Below are positions 54,460 to 64,000 of a DNA stretch of 64,000 nt, piece after piece. The notes beneath the pieces were generated by a model. The model saw only the letters and a list, made by a program, of their open reading frames with translations. It made no database searches and was not told the DNA's origin. The translations under genes were made by a program, and so were the position numbers. This DNA comes from Symsagittifera roscoffensis. Taxonomy: Eukaryota > Xenacoelomorpha > Acoela > Convolutidae. The DNA lies in assembly GCF_963678635.1 (NCBI RefSeq), contig NC_087065.1, positions 64,823,374 through 64,887,373 on the forward strand, given 5' to 3'. How positions within the stretch are numbered: the first letter of the stretch is position 1; every line of letters starts with the position of its first letter.

Positions 54460-57290
54460 GTATCGGTAAATACCAAAAGGCAGCAAAGCTTCTACGATAT
54501 AACAACCACACGTCAAAAACATCGACAACTTGTGCAAATCTTTCCAATGCCAAAGTTGCGATACTTTTTTCCACAAAGCAGACCCCTTCAACCGTCATCT
54601 TCTTTGTTGCAAAGACCGAATCGAAAACATTTATCCAAAGAATGCTTACATTTAACGGAGACCTCATTTAAAAATATGGATGTGTTCATTATTGAGTATA
54701 TCAAAGAAAAAACCTTATTCCAAAATGTCGCAATTTTGGAATTTGAATCAATTTGCATCCCATCCGTAGAACTAACAACGACGAAACTAGTAAACTGGAT
54801 TGGGAAGCATGAACCAATTTTAGTGTCAATCACATTCAATTTGCTTGACAAACCCATTTTTTTGCGTGTCAAAGATCCACAATTCCTCATTCAACTGTTG
54901 GCGGAAAAAAATAAAGGGGAGATGCCATCAAAAATTCTTGAAATTGAGAATATCATCAAAAAGCGACTATTTATGTTTTTCTAGGTTCTTAACGAACAAA
55001 ACAGATTCAATGAAATGGAAGCAAAACAGTACGAAGACGAACGTATTGAGGACAAGGAAGAAAAAGCTGCATCTATTCATTTCCTCAGGATTCAGGAAAA
55101 TCAATTGAATGAATTAATGCAAGATCTCTAGAGATACACCAACACTCTAGAGATACACCAGTACTTGGTTTCAACAGTGGTCGGTATGAGATAAACTCAT
55201 TCAACCATATCTCATACCCTACATAAACAACTGATAAAAAATTGAGTTTCTGGATATTATGAAGTTCTTGGGTAGAGCTTTTATACAAGACTCTTTTTAA
55301 AAAAACGTACCGGCCATTGAGATGAAAAAGTGCTTTCCATACAATTTGTTTGATACACCCAACAAGCTCAATCAACAACAACTACCGCTGATGTTTTTTA
55401 AAGTAAATTGGAGAAAAGTGACTCGCTCAAAAATAACGACGATTTTCAGAAACTTCCCAATACTGGGTTAACTGAAGAGCAAGCAAAGAAAAAACTTGGC
55501 GTAAAACAAAGCCTTTTACGGGACTGGAAAACTACGACAACTTGAAACCTATCTAGGAACAGGAAAAATTGCATGCAGAAAATGATTGAATTTCTTCATG
55601 AAAAAGGGACATATAATTTAAAGCTCGGCTGCTCACTACCAAATCTAGCGTATATCCGTCTACATAAGTCAACTGACTAAAAGTCCTACCTGATGATCTC
55701 GAGTGATAGTGACTTGCTCAAAAAACACGGGAAGGAACGACTGGTGATACTTCAATTGTTTTTTCAAGGAAAGCAGCAGAAAACGAGAATTTTCCTAGAA
55801 AATCGAACAACCTGAGCAGATCGGTCGTTGGAATCGTTGCCAATCAGCTATACTCTGATGAAATGTGCCAGGTTATGTCCACTGAGCTTTATACGAGATG
55901 GCACTACAATGAAGAAACACAAAAGTTCAAGTCAAGGCAAAATCGAGTTCGTACTGTTGAAAGAATGGTCTTTACCTGTTTTCAAGCTACCAGACCACAA
56001 TTTGAAATTGAACGCTACTACCGGACAGAAACTCAGAAAAAAATTAATAGCTTCAGTGTTCATGGGTATTGTAACCGTTTTAAGACACTTTTGGAGCAAT
56101 GGGGTATTATTTTCTTTTCTCTTCTTGTCAAAAAGCTAGACATATCCTTACTGATAACCATATCAAACGAGGAACCAAGAAAAGAGGTTTGGACACAATT
56201 CGAAAAACTACATTCGAGAAAAAGGATTCATCATAGAAGAAACATGGGAGTTTAGTTGGGGGGATGAAATTGAAAACAATGTAGACAAGAAAAATCACAT
56301 TGGAAAAAATTATCTTTTCAAAAGATCATTTCCTTTTGGTTCAATACTGCAACAAAATGAAACTGAAACAATCTTCAGCTACGTGGAATGCAATCTGAAT
56401 GTTCCAGATGAAATAAAAGCGAAATTTTCCACAGCACCTTCTATTCAAAAACATTGATGTTTCAGAAACGATATTGGGGAATGCATGAAGACATATGCGG
56501 AAGAAAATAGTTTGTTAAAACAGCCGCAACAAATGTTGATATCGAGCTTCAATTTCTCCAACGGAAAACCTATAACACCGCTTTTAATTTTTTACTTGGA
56601 TCTTGGATTACAGTCTACAAAATTTGATCAATATGTACAAAGCACACAGCGTACAGTATTCAACAGTTTCGATCAGTCTGTTGTTGATGCTAGGCGAGCC
56701 GGTTACGAGAATCCGATATCTCACATGATAGCTGAAACAATGAAATTTCTAGAAAATTGTTCCTTTGGTTTAAAAAATTATGGACAGATCAAAACAAAAC
56801 ACGACGAAATATCTCGGCGACGAGAATGTCCAAAAAGCTATTATTAATCAGTTCTTTAGGAGGTTAAAAAATAAAGCAAAAGACTTGGTCGAATAGATTT
56901 TGTTAAATCTACTCTAGAGCATTGCGAAGCAAAAACAGTTGGGTTTGTTATACCTCAATACGCCATTTTAAAAAGAATTGTTTGGAACTGTTTTTATAAA
57001 TTTTTGTTAAAAGTTTCGAGTTTAACAAATTTGAAGAACTCAAAACAGATACAGACTTTGTCTCTATTTGGCTTTGGCACCAGAAAAATTTTATGAATGT
57101 ATCTTTCCCAGCAACAGAGCAGAATGGAATCAACAGCGAAACAAGGACTGTCGTGAAGATATTAGAGCAGATAAAAAAAAACAACTTTTTCTCTCGTACT
57201 TGCTGCTTCAAATACAAAAAACATGATACGAGAGAACTAAGGTTGCTCGAAGAAGAGTTCAGATGTACCAAAATTTTGAGATACTAATGA
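54438..57290 (+). pseudogene. Decayed type-B (protein-primed type) DNA polymerase gene
   Basis: A string of broken plus-strand frames in the order expected for the PolB proteins of invertebrate self-synthesising-type transposons. N-terminal pieces hold EYIKEKTLFQNVAILEFESI and WIGKHEPILVSI (54451-54984). The motif A region near 55835-55870 reads VGIVANQLY, with Val where the catalytic Asp belongs. Then come LYTRWHYNEETQKF (55863-56255) and motif B-like MKFLENCSFG (56485-56847). The C-terminal piece holds TDTDF (motif C, near 57045) and SRTCCFKYKKHD with EEEFRCTK (57093-57287). Multiple frameshifts and stops make it dead. I found no terminal inverted repeats or other Polinton/Maverick genes nearby, so the parent element is not proven. 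Confidence 0.8.
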
Positions 57291-57639
57291 TGGAAGAGAT
57301 ACTAAACCTCTAGACTTGTATAAGGTTTTATGCAGTAATTTTATATTTGATGCTGTAAAATAAATTATTTTGTATCTGTAATTAAGCTCTTTTTCAAGGA
57401 ATAGTTCTTTTTAAACGCTACGCTTGGGTAAACAGCTCTATTAGTTTCGGTAATCCAGAAAACACTTAGAATCTTAAGCATTGCTGAATTGGCAAAATCG
57501 GGCGCCAATTTTTTTTGAAATTTACCATCTTACCAGCTAATAACCTGAAACCTACCACCTATCTTAATACATTGGCAAATCTATCTAGCAAAACTGGATA
57601 CTATATAGCCTATCCTAAAACCTGGAGGTTTCTACGTCA

Positions 57640-57655
57640 CCCCCCCCCCCCCCCC
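57640..57655. repeat. C16 homopolymer
   Basis: Run of 16 C followed by TCCAACCGGG. A similar C13 run is at 48991-49003. Both are followed within ~30 bp by an ACCCC(A/G)NCTTTTT-like string, perhaps a shared element edge. Confidence 0.7.
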
Positions 57656-57989
57656 TCCAACCGGGCTGAACTACCCCGACTTTTTCTACTGTTTTAACAA
57701 CAAAGATGATTCAATTAAGCCAACAGCCATGATTCTTCTGGTTTCTTGGCTGTCGTCTTCAATGAAGATTTTGCCAATTCCTATATTCTAAACTCTCAAA
57801 ACATTACAAAAATGATTGTTGTTTCTAATGATGAAAGCAAAAACAATCCTAGTTTTTCCCAAACTCTTGAGAAAATTTTAGAAAAAAAATTGAGCAAATT
57901 TTGGAAAGACTGGTATTCGAAAACAGTGTGCAGGTATCTGTGCAAATTAACGCGTTACTAAGTTTATGCAAAAATTAAAACGCAATAAA

Positions 57990-58520
57990 ATGGGCTTGAC
58001 TTGGCTCTGTTTTCTAGATTTACGGAAAAACATTTGATACAGTTAAATTATCGAAAATGTTTTTGGAAAATTTCCAGTTTAATTTTGAATTTCTTTTCAT
58101 CAAATTTGTTTTTTTTTGAATATTTTTTAGCAAACAAAAACTGTATTTGGAGTGCCGCAGGGCTCAGTTCTTATGCCCTTGTTTTTTTTTCAGATTTAGT
58201 CAACGATATTATTAAAATTACTACGACATATGACCTGAGTCTTTTCGCGGACTTTACTGTCTTTCTTTTTTAGTAATAGTTTAATGATAAAAATGTTTTC
58301 AAAAACAATGATCAAGTTAACATTGATTTTAAGGGGTTTTAATTGCGATCAAGTAAAAATTAAATACCACGATAATTCTATGTGCAAAATTTAGCCCAAT
58401 TCAATGAAATTACGCATACGGGCGCGGTAGTTTCCAAAAAATATAGTAAAGTTCTATTAGGCTCATGTTGTACCTATAGTTTATTATTGTCTCCTTGCCT
58501 CTGGAAGCAACAACAAAAAA
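57990..58520 (+). pseudogene. Non-LTR retrotransposon RT fragment, first block of R2
   Basis: Plus-strand codons read VFGVPQGSVLMPL, then VNDI, then LFADFTVFLF, the GVPQGSVLGPLLF...YADD signature of LINE-type RT with the second Asp replaced by Phe. Followed by a thumb-like piece (58366-58520). Stops and frameshifts throughout. The clade is not assignable; it is of Jockey/CR1 type broadly. Confidence 0.75.
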
Positions 58521-58589
58521 AAACAGTAATTTTTTTGTGCCTGAAAATTTATGCCTGAAAATTTTTTTCAAACGTAAGTTGATTTTTTG

Positions 58590-59400
58590 AGCACGGAATC
58601 AGAAAAATTCATGAAATTCAAAAATTCGTATTTGGTATGCCGCATGGCTCAATTTCTAAGGTTGTGTTCTTCTCAGCTTTTGTCACTAATTTTAATAAAA
58701 CAACTGCGAAATTTGTCCTGGGTCTTTTTGCGAACGATACTGTCTTTCTTTTTAAAATAATAATAAAATCATAAAAAAGTTTAAATAAAAAATAATAAAT
58801 TTGACAATGAATAAAAAGTTGGATTAAAAAAGAGCAAGGACTGCTGCCTGTAAAAAACACTGTCTCTCAGCTCCACAAAATACAACATCTTGCCGTATTG
58901 TAAGCCTCGATTCGATCAAAATTGTTTCTCGAGCGTGTGAAAAATCAATTTACAAACGTTTCAAATTGAAAATCAAGCAAAATTTACAAATCACGATAAT
59001 ATTGATGCAAATAGTAGCCAGATTGAATGGAATTACGCATAAGGGTAGGTTAGTTTGCAAAAAAAAATTAGTAGAGTTCTATTAGGCGCAAATGGTGTCT
59101 AAAATTTATTATGGTCTCCTTGTCTATGGAAGCACCAACAAAAAAGAAACGGAAATTTTTTTTCTGCAAAACAAATTCTGAGAGTCAATTGTTTCAACCG
59201 TAAGCTCGAACATGTGAGTTCAAAAATTATTTCTACCGTAAGCTCGAACATGTGAGTTCGAAATTGTTTGATCAAGGAATCAAAAAAATTCACGGAATCA
59301 AATTGTCCAATTTTTTCATGAAAGAGTTTTTCAGCTATTAAAACGTTTTTATTAATGGATGGATTACTTGAAAAACAGTGACAGAAGATGTCCAAAAAAT
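58590..59400 (+). pseudogene. Non-LTR retrotransposon RT fragment, second block of R2
   Basis: A second copy of the same RT region within the unit: VFGMPHGSISKVVFFSAF, then LGLFANDTVFLF, and near 59000-59170 the thumb-type sequence with NGITHKGRLVCKK and YYGLLVYGS-like codons. The Asp pair is lost here too. The two blocks are an internal duplication of ~600 bp. Confidence 0.7.
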
Positions 59401-60029
59401 GTGATTTAATTCAAGTACTATGACTCCTTTTTATCATTGTTAGAAAAAAAACTGGAAAGTTACACAAACAAGTCTAGTCTTTTTGTGTTTAGCATTTCAT
59501 CATTTTAAATATCTTTGCCTTTCTTTTCACCTGGAGGATAAAAAATTGTGGACTGCTTTTTTCGAGCCTGCGGAGAAAAGCAAAAGTTGAGTCAAAATCA
59601 CGACTGAAAGGTCTTTAAGACAGTGCCATGTCTTAATTTAATTCAAATTTTAAATTGTTGAGCTTAAAATATGGTTTTTATAAGCTTTATGTGATACTTA
59701 CAAGGCAGCCTTCGATCATTAAATGTCTTACTTAAGAATCTGACTTAAAATTTGCAACCAATTAACTTATGATTTTTTTTCTAAATTCTTTTTTGAACCT
59801 CGGCTTATATTTTTTGAATCGTAAATTCTACAAAAGGATTGCTTCGACTGTGCACAAAGAATTCAAGACAATGAACGGGGCTGAGTACACAGTATAACAA
59901 ATTGTGAGGATGCTAAGGACAGCAAAATTTTGTACAATAATCAACTGACAATATTTGGAACCAAAGAATCGATTTTTGGGCTAAATCGACGGGTAATAAG
60001 GTTCATGTCCATAAGAGGCTTGCAAACTA

Positions 60030-60115
60030 GCAGCTGTGGCCAAGTAAGGCAAGGCATGCGTCTCTCAACACGAGGGTCGTGTGTTCGAATCCCACTTCGT
60101 TCATGGTTGGAGGTG
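60030..60115 (+). repeat. tRNA-derived SINE-like segment, family 1, copy 2
   Basis: A box TGGCCAAGTAAGG (60037-60049), B box GTTCGAATCCC (60083-60093). No matching acceptor stem. Confidence 0.7.
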
Positions 60116-61284
60116 TCCCGGAGTCATCCGCCTTGTCAAGTTGGGACCGGCTGCAGAAAATGGATGATATCAATCTCCCCCATGGATGGTCCTGCATTGA
60201 GCCAAACAGTCTAGAGTGTAGATTGCAAGTCATACTTCATCTGCAGTCAGAATAAGTAGCTCTGATTTGATTAATAGTGCTGAAATTAAAACGAGATTTT
60301 TTTCTACAGTATTAACTGGTCAACGGAAATGTGGCTTTCATTTCTCTTATTATTCTAACGTGCAAACTTGGTTAACGCGAGCAGAAACTGAGTAACTTAT
60401 TCTGCCTCGAGCAAAAACTTAGCGAGCAAAACTTCCTGCCTAGAAAAAAATTTTGCCCAAATGAAACTTGATAAATTAGCAACGCCCCGTAACTCTCATT
60501 TTGTAGTTGACTACATTTTGAGATTGATTTTTTTTTGCCTTATCAACTTTAAAATCGGGAAGCAACAAGACATTTTTGTGCACAATTTACCTGTATATCT
60601 GTTTATAAATCAGGCAGTTTGTTCATTGATGCCTTGCAAACATTTTGAAAGGATAATTATGCTCGGCTTGCTCCGATTGGAACTCCCTCAGAAATCAAAT
60701 TTATACTTTAAAGGGAGAAACTCGATGAAACTGTATAATGAGTAAATGCTTTGGCACTTCAATTTTATCTTAAGCCCGGCCCAAAAAAAAACATCTCAGC
60801 AGTAGATTCTTATGAAAGTCAACCAAATTGCGTAATACACGGTTAAAAAAATTTTAAAACTTAGTTCCAATCCATCAGTTTTCAAATAATAAATAAAAAA
60901 TTTGCATTAACACTAATAAAACTAATTTGTGTTGCCAAAACGATCTTTTAGAAGCTGAAACAGTTTTAAAATTTTTACAGTATACTTTTGATTGCTTTCG
61001 GAAAAAAAAGAGTTTCAATCAAACTAAAATTGAAAATTGCTCTACATGATTAAAACTGTAAAAAGATAGATTGGCCGGAACCATCTCAGCAAAAGTTTCA
61101 AGTCTCTAATCTGCGGAGAAGAGAAATCATCTCAGAGAGAGATTGAACCAGAATGAAACTCTTGAGAAAATTTTAGAAAAAAAATTGAGCAAATTTTGGA
61201 AAGACTGGTATTCGAAAACAGTGTGCAGGTATCTGTGCAAATTACCGCGTTACTAAGTTTATGCTAAAATTAAAACGCAATAAA

Positions 61285-62490
61285 ATGGGCTTGACTTGGC
61301 TCTGTTTTCTAGATTTACGGAAAAACATTTGATACAGTTAAATTATCGAAAATGTTTTTGGAAAATTTCCAGTTTAATTTTGAATTTTTTTTCATCAAAT
61401 TTGTTTTTTTTTGAATATTTTTTAGCAAACAAAAACTGTATTTGGAGTGCCGCAGGGCTCAGTTGTTATGCCCTTGTTTTTTTTCAGATTTAGTCAACGA
61501 TATACTACGACATTTGACCTGAGTCTTTTCGCGGACTTTACTGTCTTTCTTTTTTAGTAATAGTTTAATGATAAAAATGTTTTCAAAAACAATGATCAAG
61601 TTAACAATGATTTTAAGGGGTTTTAATTGCGATCAAGTAAAAATTAAATACCAATTAAATTTCAAACGTAAGTTGATTTTTTGAGCACGGAATCAGAAAA
61701 ATTCATGAAATTCAAAAATTCGTATTTGGTATGCCGCATGGCTCAATTTCTAAGGTTGTGTTCTTCTCAGCTTTTGTCACTAATTTTAATAAAACAACTG
61801 CGACATTTGTCCTGGGTCTTTTTGCGAACGATACTGTCTTTCTTTTTAAAATAATAATAAAATCATAAAAAAGTTTAAATAAAAAATAAAAAATTTGACA
61901 ATGAATAAAAAGTTGGATTAAAAAAGAGCAAGGACTTCTGCCTGTAAAAAACACTGTCTCTCAGCTCCACAAAATACAACATCTTGCCGTATTGTAAGCC
62001 TCGATTCGATCAAAATTGTTTCTCGAGCGTGCGAAAAATCAATTTACAAATGTTTCAAATTGAAAATCAAGCAAAATTTACAAATCACGATAATATTGAT
62101 GCAAATAGTAGCCAGATTGAATGGAATTACGCATAAGGGTAGGTTAGTTTGCAAAAAAATTAGTAGAGTTCTATTAGGCGCAAATGGTGTCTAAAATTTA
62201 TTATGGTCTCCTTGTCTATGGAAGCACCAACAAAAAAGAAACGGAAATTTTTTTTCTGCAAAACAAATTCTGAGAGTCAATTGTTTCAACCGTAAGCTCG
62301 AACATGTGAGTTCAAAAATTATTTCTACCGTAAGCTCGAACATGTGAGTTCGAAATTGTTTGATCAAGGAATCAAAAAAATTCACGGAATCAAATTGTCC
62401 AATTTTTTCATGAAAGAGTTTTTCAGCTATTAAAACGTTTTTATTAATGGATGGATTACTTGAAAAACAGTGACAGAAGATGTCCAAAAA
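61285..62490 (+). pseudogene. Non-LTR RT fragments of R3
   Basis: Same two dead RT blocks as in R2: VFGVPQGSVVMPL at ~61440, VFGMPHGSISK with LFANDTVFLF at ~61725-61855, and thumb-type sequence at ~62095-62260. No frame is intact. Confidence 0.7.
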
Positions 62491-63121
62491 ATGTGATTTA
62501 ATTCAAGTACTATGACTCCTTTTTATCATTGTTAGAAAAAAAACTGGAAAGTTACACAAACAAGTCTAGTCTTTTTGTGTTTAGCATTTCATCATTTTAA
62601 ATATCTTTGCCTTTCTTTTCACCTGGAGGATAAAAAATTGTGGACTGCTTTTTTCGAGCCTGCGGAGAAAAGCAAAAGTTGAGTCAAAATCACGACTGAA
62701 AGGTCTTTAAGACAGTGCCATGTCTTAATTTAATTCAAATTTTAAATTGTTGAGCTTAAAATATGGTTTTTATAAGCTTTATGTGATACTTACAAGGCAG
62801 CCTTCGATCATTAAATGTCTTACTTAAGAATCTGACTTAAAATTTGCAACCAATTAACGTATGATTTTTTTTCTAAATTCTTTTTTGAACCTCGGCTTAT
62901 ATTTTTTGAATCGTAAATTCTACAAAAGGATTGCTTCGACTGTGCACAAAGAATTCAAGACAATGAACGGGGCTGAGTACACAGTATAACAAATTGTGAG
63001 GATGCCAAGGACAGCAAAATTTTGTACAATAATCAACTGACAATATTTGGAACCAAAGAATCAATTTTTGGGCTAAATCGACGGGTAATAAGGTTCATGT
63101 CCATAAGAGGCTTGCAAACTA

Positions 63122-63207
63122 GCAGCTGTGGCCAAATAAGGCAAGGCATGCGTCTCTCAACACGAGGGTGGTGTGTTCGAATCCCACTTCGTTCATGGTT
63201 GGAGGTG
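63122..63207 (+). repeat. tRNA-derived SINE-like segment, family 1, copy 3
   Basis: A box TGGCCAAATAAGG (63129-63141; one change from copies 1 and 2), B box GTTCGAATCCC (63175-63185). Not a functional tRNA gene. Confidence 0.7.
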
Positions 63208-64000
63208 TCCCGGAGTCATCCGCCTTGTCAAGGTGGGACCGGCTGCAGAAAATGGAAGATATCAACCTCCCCCATGGATGGTCCTGCATTGAGCCAAACA
63301 GTCTAGAGTGTAGATTGCAAGTCATACTTCATCTGCAGTCAGAATAAGTAGCTCTGATTTGATTAATAGTGCTGAAATTAAAACGAGATTTTTTTCTACA
63401 GTATTAACTGGTCAACGGAAATGTGGCTTTCATTTCTCTTATTATTCTAACGTGCAAACTTGGTTAACGCGAGCAGAAACTGAGTAACTTATTCTGCCTC
63501 AAGCAAAAACTTAGCGAGCAAAACTTCCTGCCTAGAAAAAAATTTTGCCCAAATGAAACTTGATAAATTAGCAACGCCCCGTAACTCTCATTTTGTAGTT
63601 GACTACTTTTTGAGATTGATTTTTTTTTGCCTTATCAACTTTAAAATCGGGAAGCAACAAGACAATTTTGTGCACAATTTACCTGTATATCTGTTTATAA
63701 ATCAGGCAGTTTGTTCATTGATGCCTTGCAAACATTTTGAAAGGATAATTATGCTCGGCTTGCTCCGATTGGAACTCCCTCAGAAATCAAATTTATACTT
63801 TAAAGGGAGAAACTCGATGAAACTGTATAATGAGTAAATGCTTTGGCACTTCAATTTGATCTTAAGCCCGGCCCAAAAAAAACATCTCAGCAGTAGATTC
63901 TTATGAAAGTCAACCAAATTGCGTAATACACGGTTAAAAAAATTTTAAAACGTAGTTCCAATCCATCAGTTTTGAAATAAGAAATAAAAAATTTGCATTA

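Larger units (their letters stand above)
57861..61155 (+). repeat. Tandem repeat unit R2 (3,295 bp) with dead non-LTR RT and SINE-like segment
   Basis: Starts AAACTCTTGAGAAAATTTTAG and is repeated head to tail from 61156. It contains RT relics in its first 1.5 kb and the SINE-like segment at ~60030. About 59100-60750 is almost identical to R3 (offset 3092). The first ~500 bp match at offset 3295; the difference is a ~200-bp deletion in R3. Confidence 0.9.
61156..64000 (+). repeat. Tandem repeat unit R3 (truncated by the window end)
   Basis: Head-to-tail copy of R2 with near-identical sequence. A ~200-bp deletion near 61655 removes the thumb part of the first RT block, and a smaller one lies near 61503. 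It continues past the window, so a longer array is possible. Confidence 0.9.

Noticed and set aside
53140-60755. Flanking repeats as terminal inverted repeats of a Polinton
   Set aside because: The copies are in direct, not inverted, orientation, and no integrase, ATPase, protease or capsid genes are present.
1-64000. CRISPR arrays, bacterial operons or riboswitches
   Set aside because: The window is animal DNA with spliceosomal introns; the short repeats seen lack spacers or belong to the retroelement leader.

Overview
The window is nuclear DNA of an invertebrate animal. It holds an intron-split SR-protein gene with standard GT-AG introns, a three-repeat gelsolin/severin-type gene, AT-rich noncoding DNA, tRNA-derived SINE-like repeats and several transposon relics. 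I cannot name the phylum. Both host genes have a good 3' splice site just upstream of the ATG, which fits either a 5'UTR intron or spliced-leader trans-splicing.

The main feature is a giant Ty3/Gypsy-type LTR retroelement on the minus strand at 11535-35986 (24.45 kb). Its two 922-bp LTRs look identical by eye, so the insertion is recent. In element sense (right to left) it runs: LTR, 3-kb leader packed with a TCCGGA-centred repeat, Gag-protease-RT (27180-32078), RT-RNase H-integrase with a long C-terminal extension ending in a macro-domain-like module (22456-27258), 0.4-kb spacer, then four accessory ORFs in 8.8 kb, PPT and LTR. ORF2 has a complete SGNH (GDSL) hydrolase signature. ORF3 may be a degenerate SGNH-like protein. 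ORF4 and ORF5 are unrecognised. RT is split by a two-base frame change, so this copy is probably defective in RT unless the change is a sequence error or is recoded.

The element sits inside an older, decayed sibling of the same family and orientation (1-11534, continuing at 35987-36105). The sibling keeps the same gene order, including the macro-like module, the SGNH ORF, ORF3, ORF4 and the start of ORF5. The accessory cassette is therefore an ancestral part of this lineage, not a one-off capture.

To the right, 36106-47061 holds the two host genes head to head: the gelsolin/severin-like gene on minus (39196-40266) and the SRSF4/5/6-type gene on plus (42611-47061, seven coding exons). 47062-53140 is AT-rich, with dispersed repeats, degenerate SINEs and a roughly 185-bp tandem array. 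53140-64000 is repetitive: a decayed type-B DNA polymerase gene (about 54438-57290), preceded by a partial repeat copy and followed by two head-to-tail copies of a 3.1-3.3-kb unit. Each unit contains dead non-LTR reverse-transcriptase fragments and a tRNA-derived SINE-like segment.
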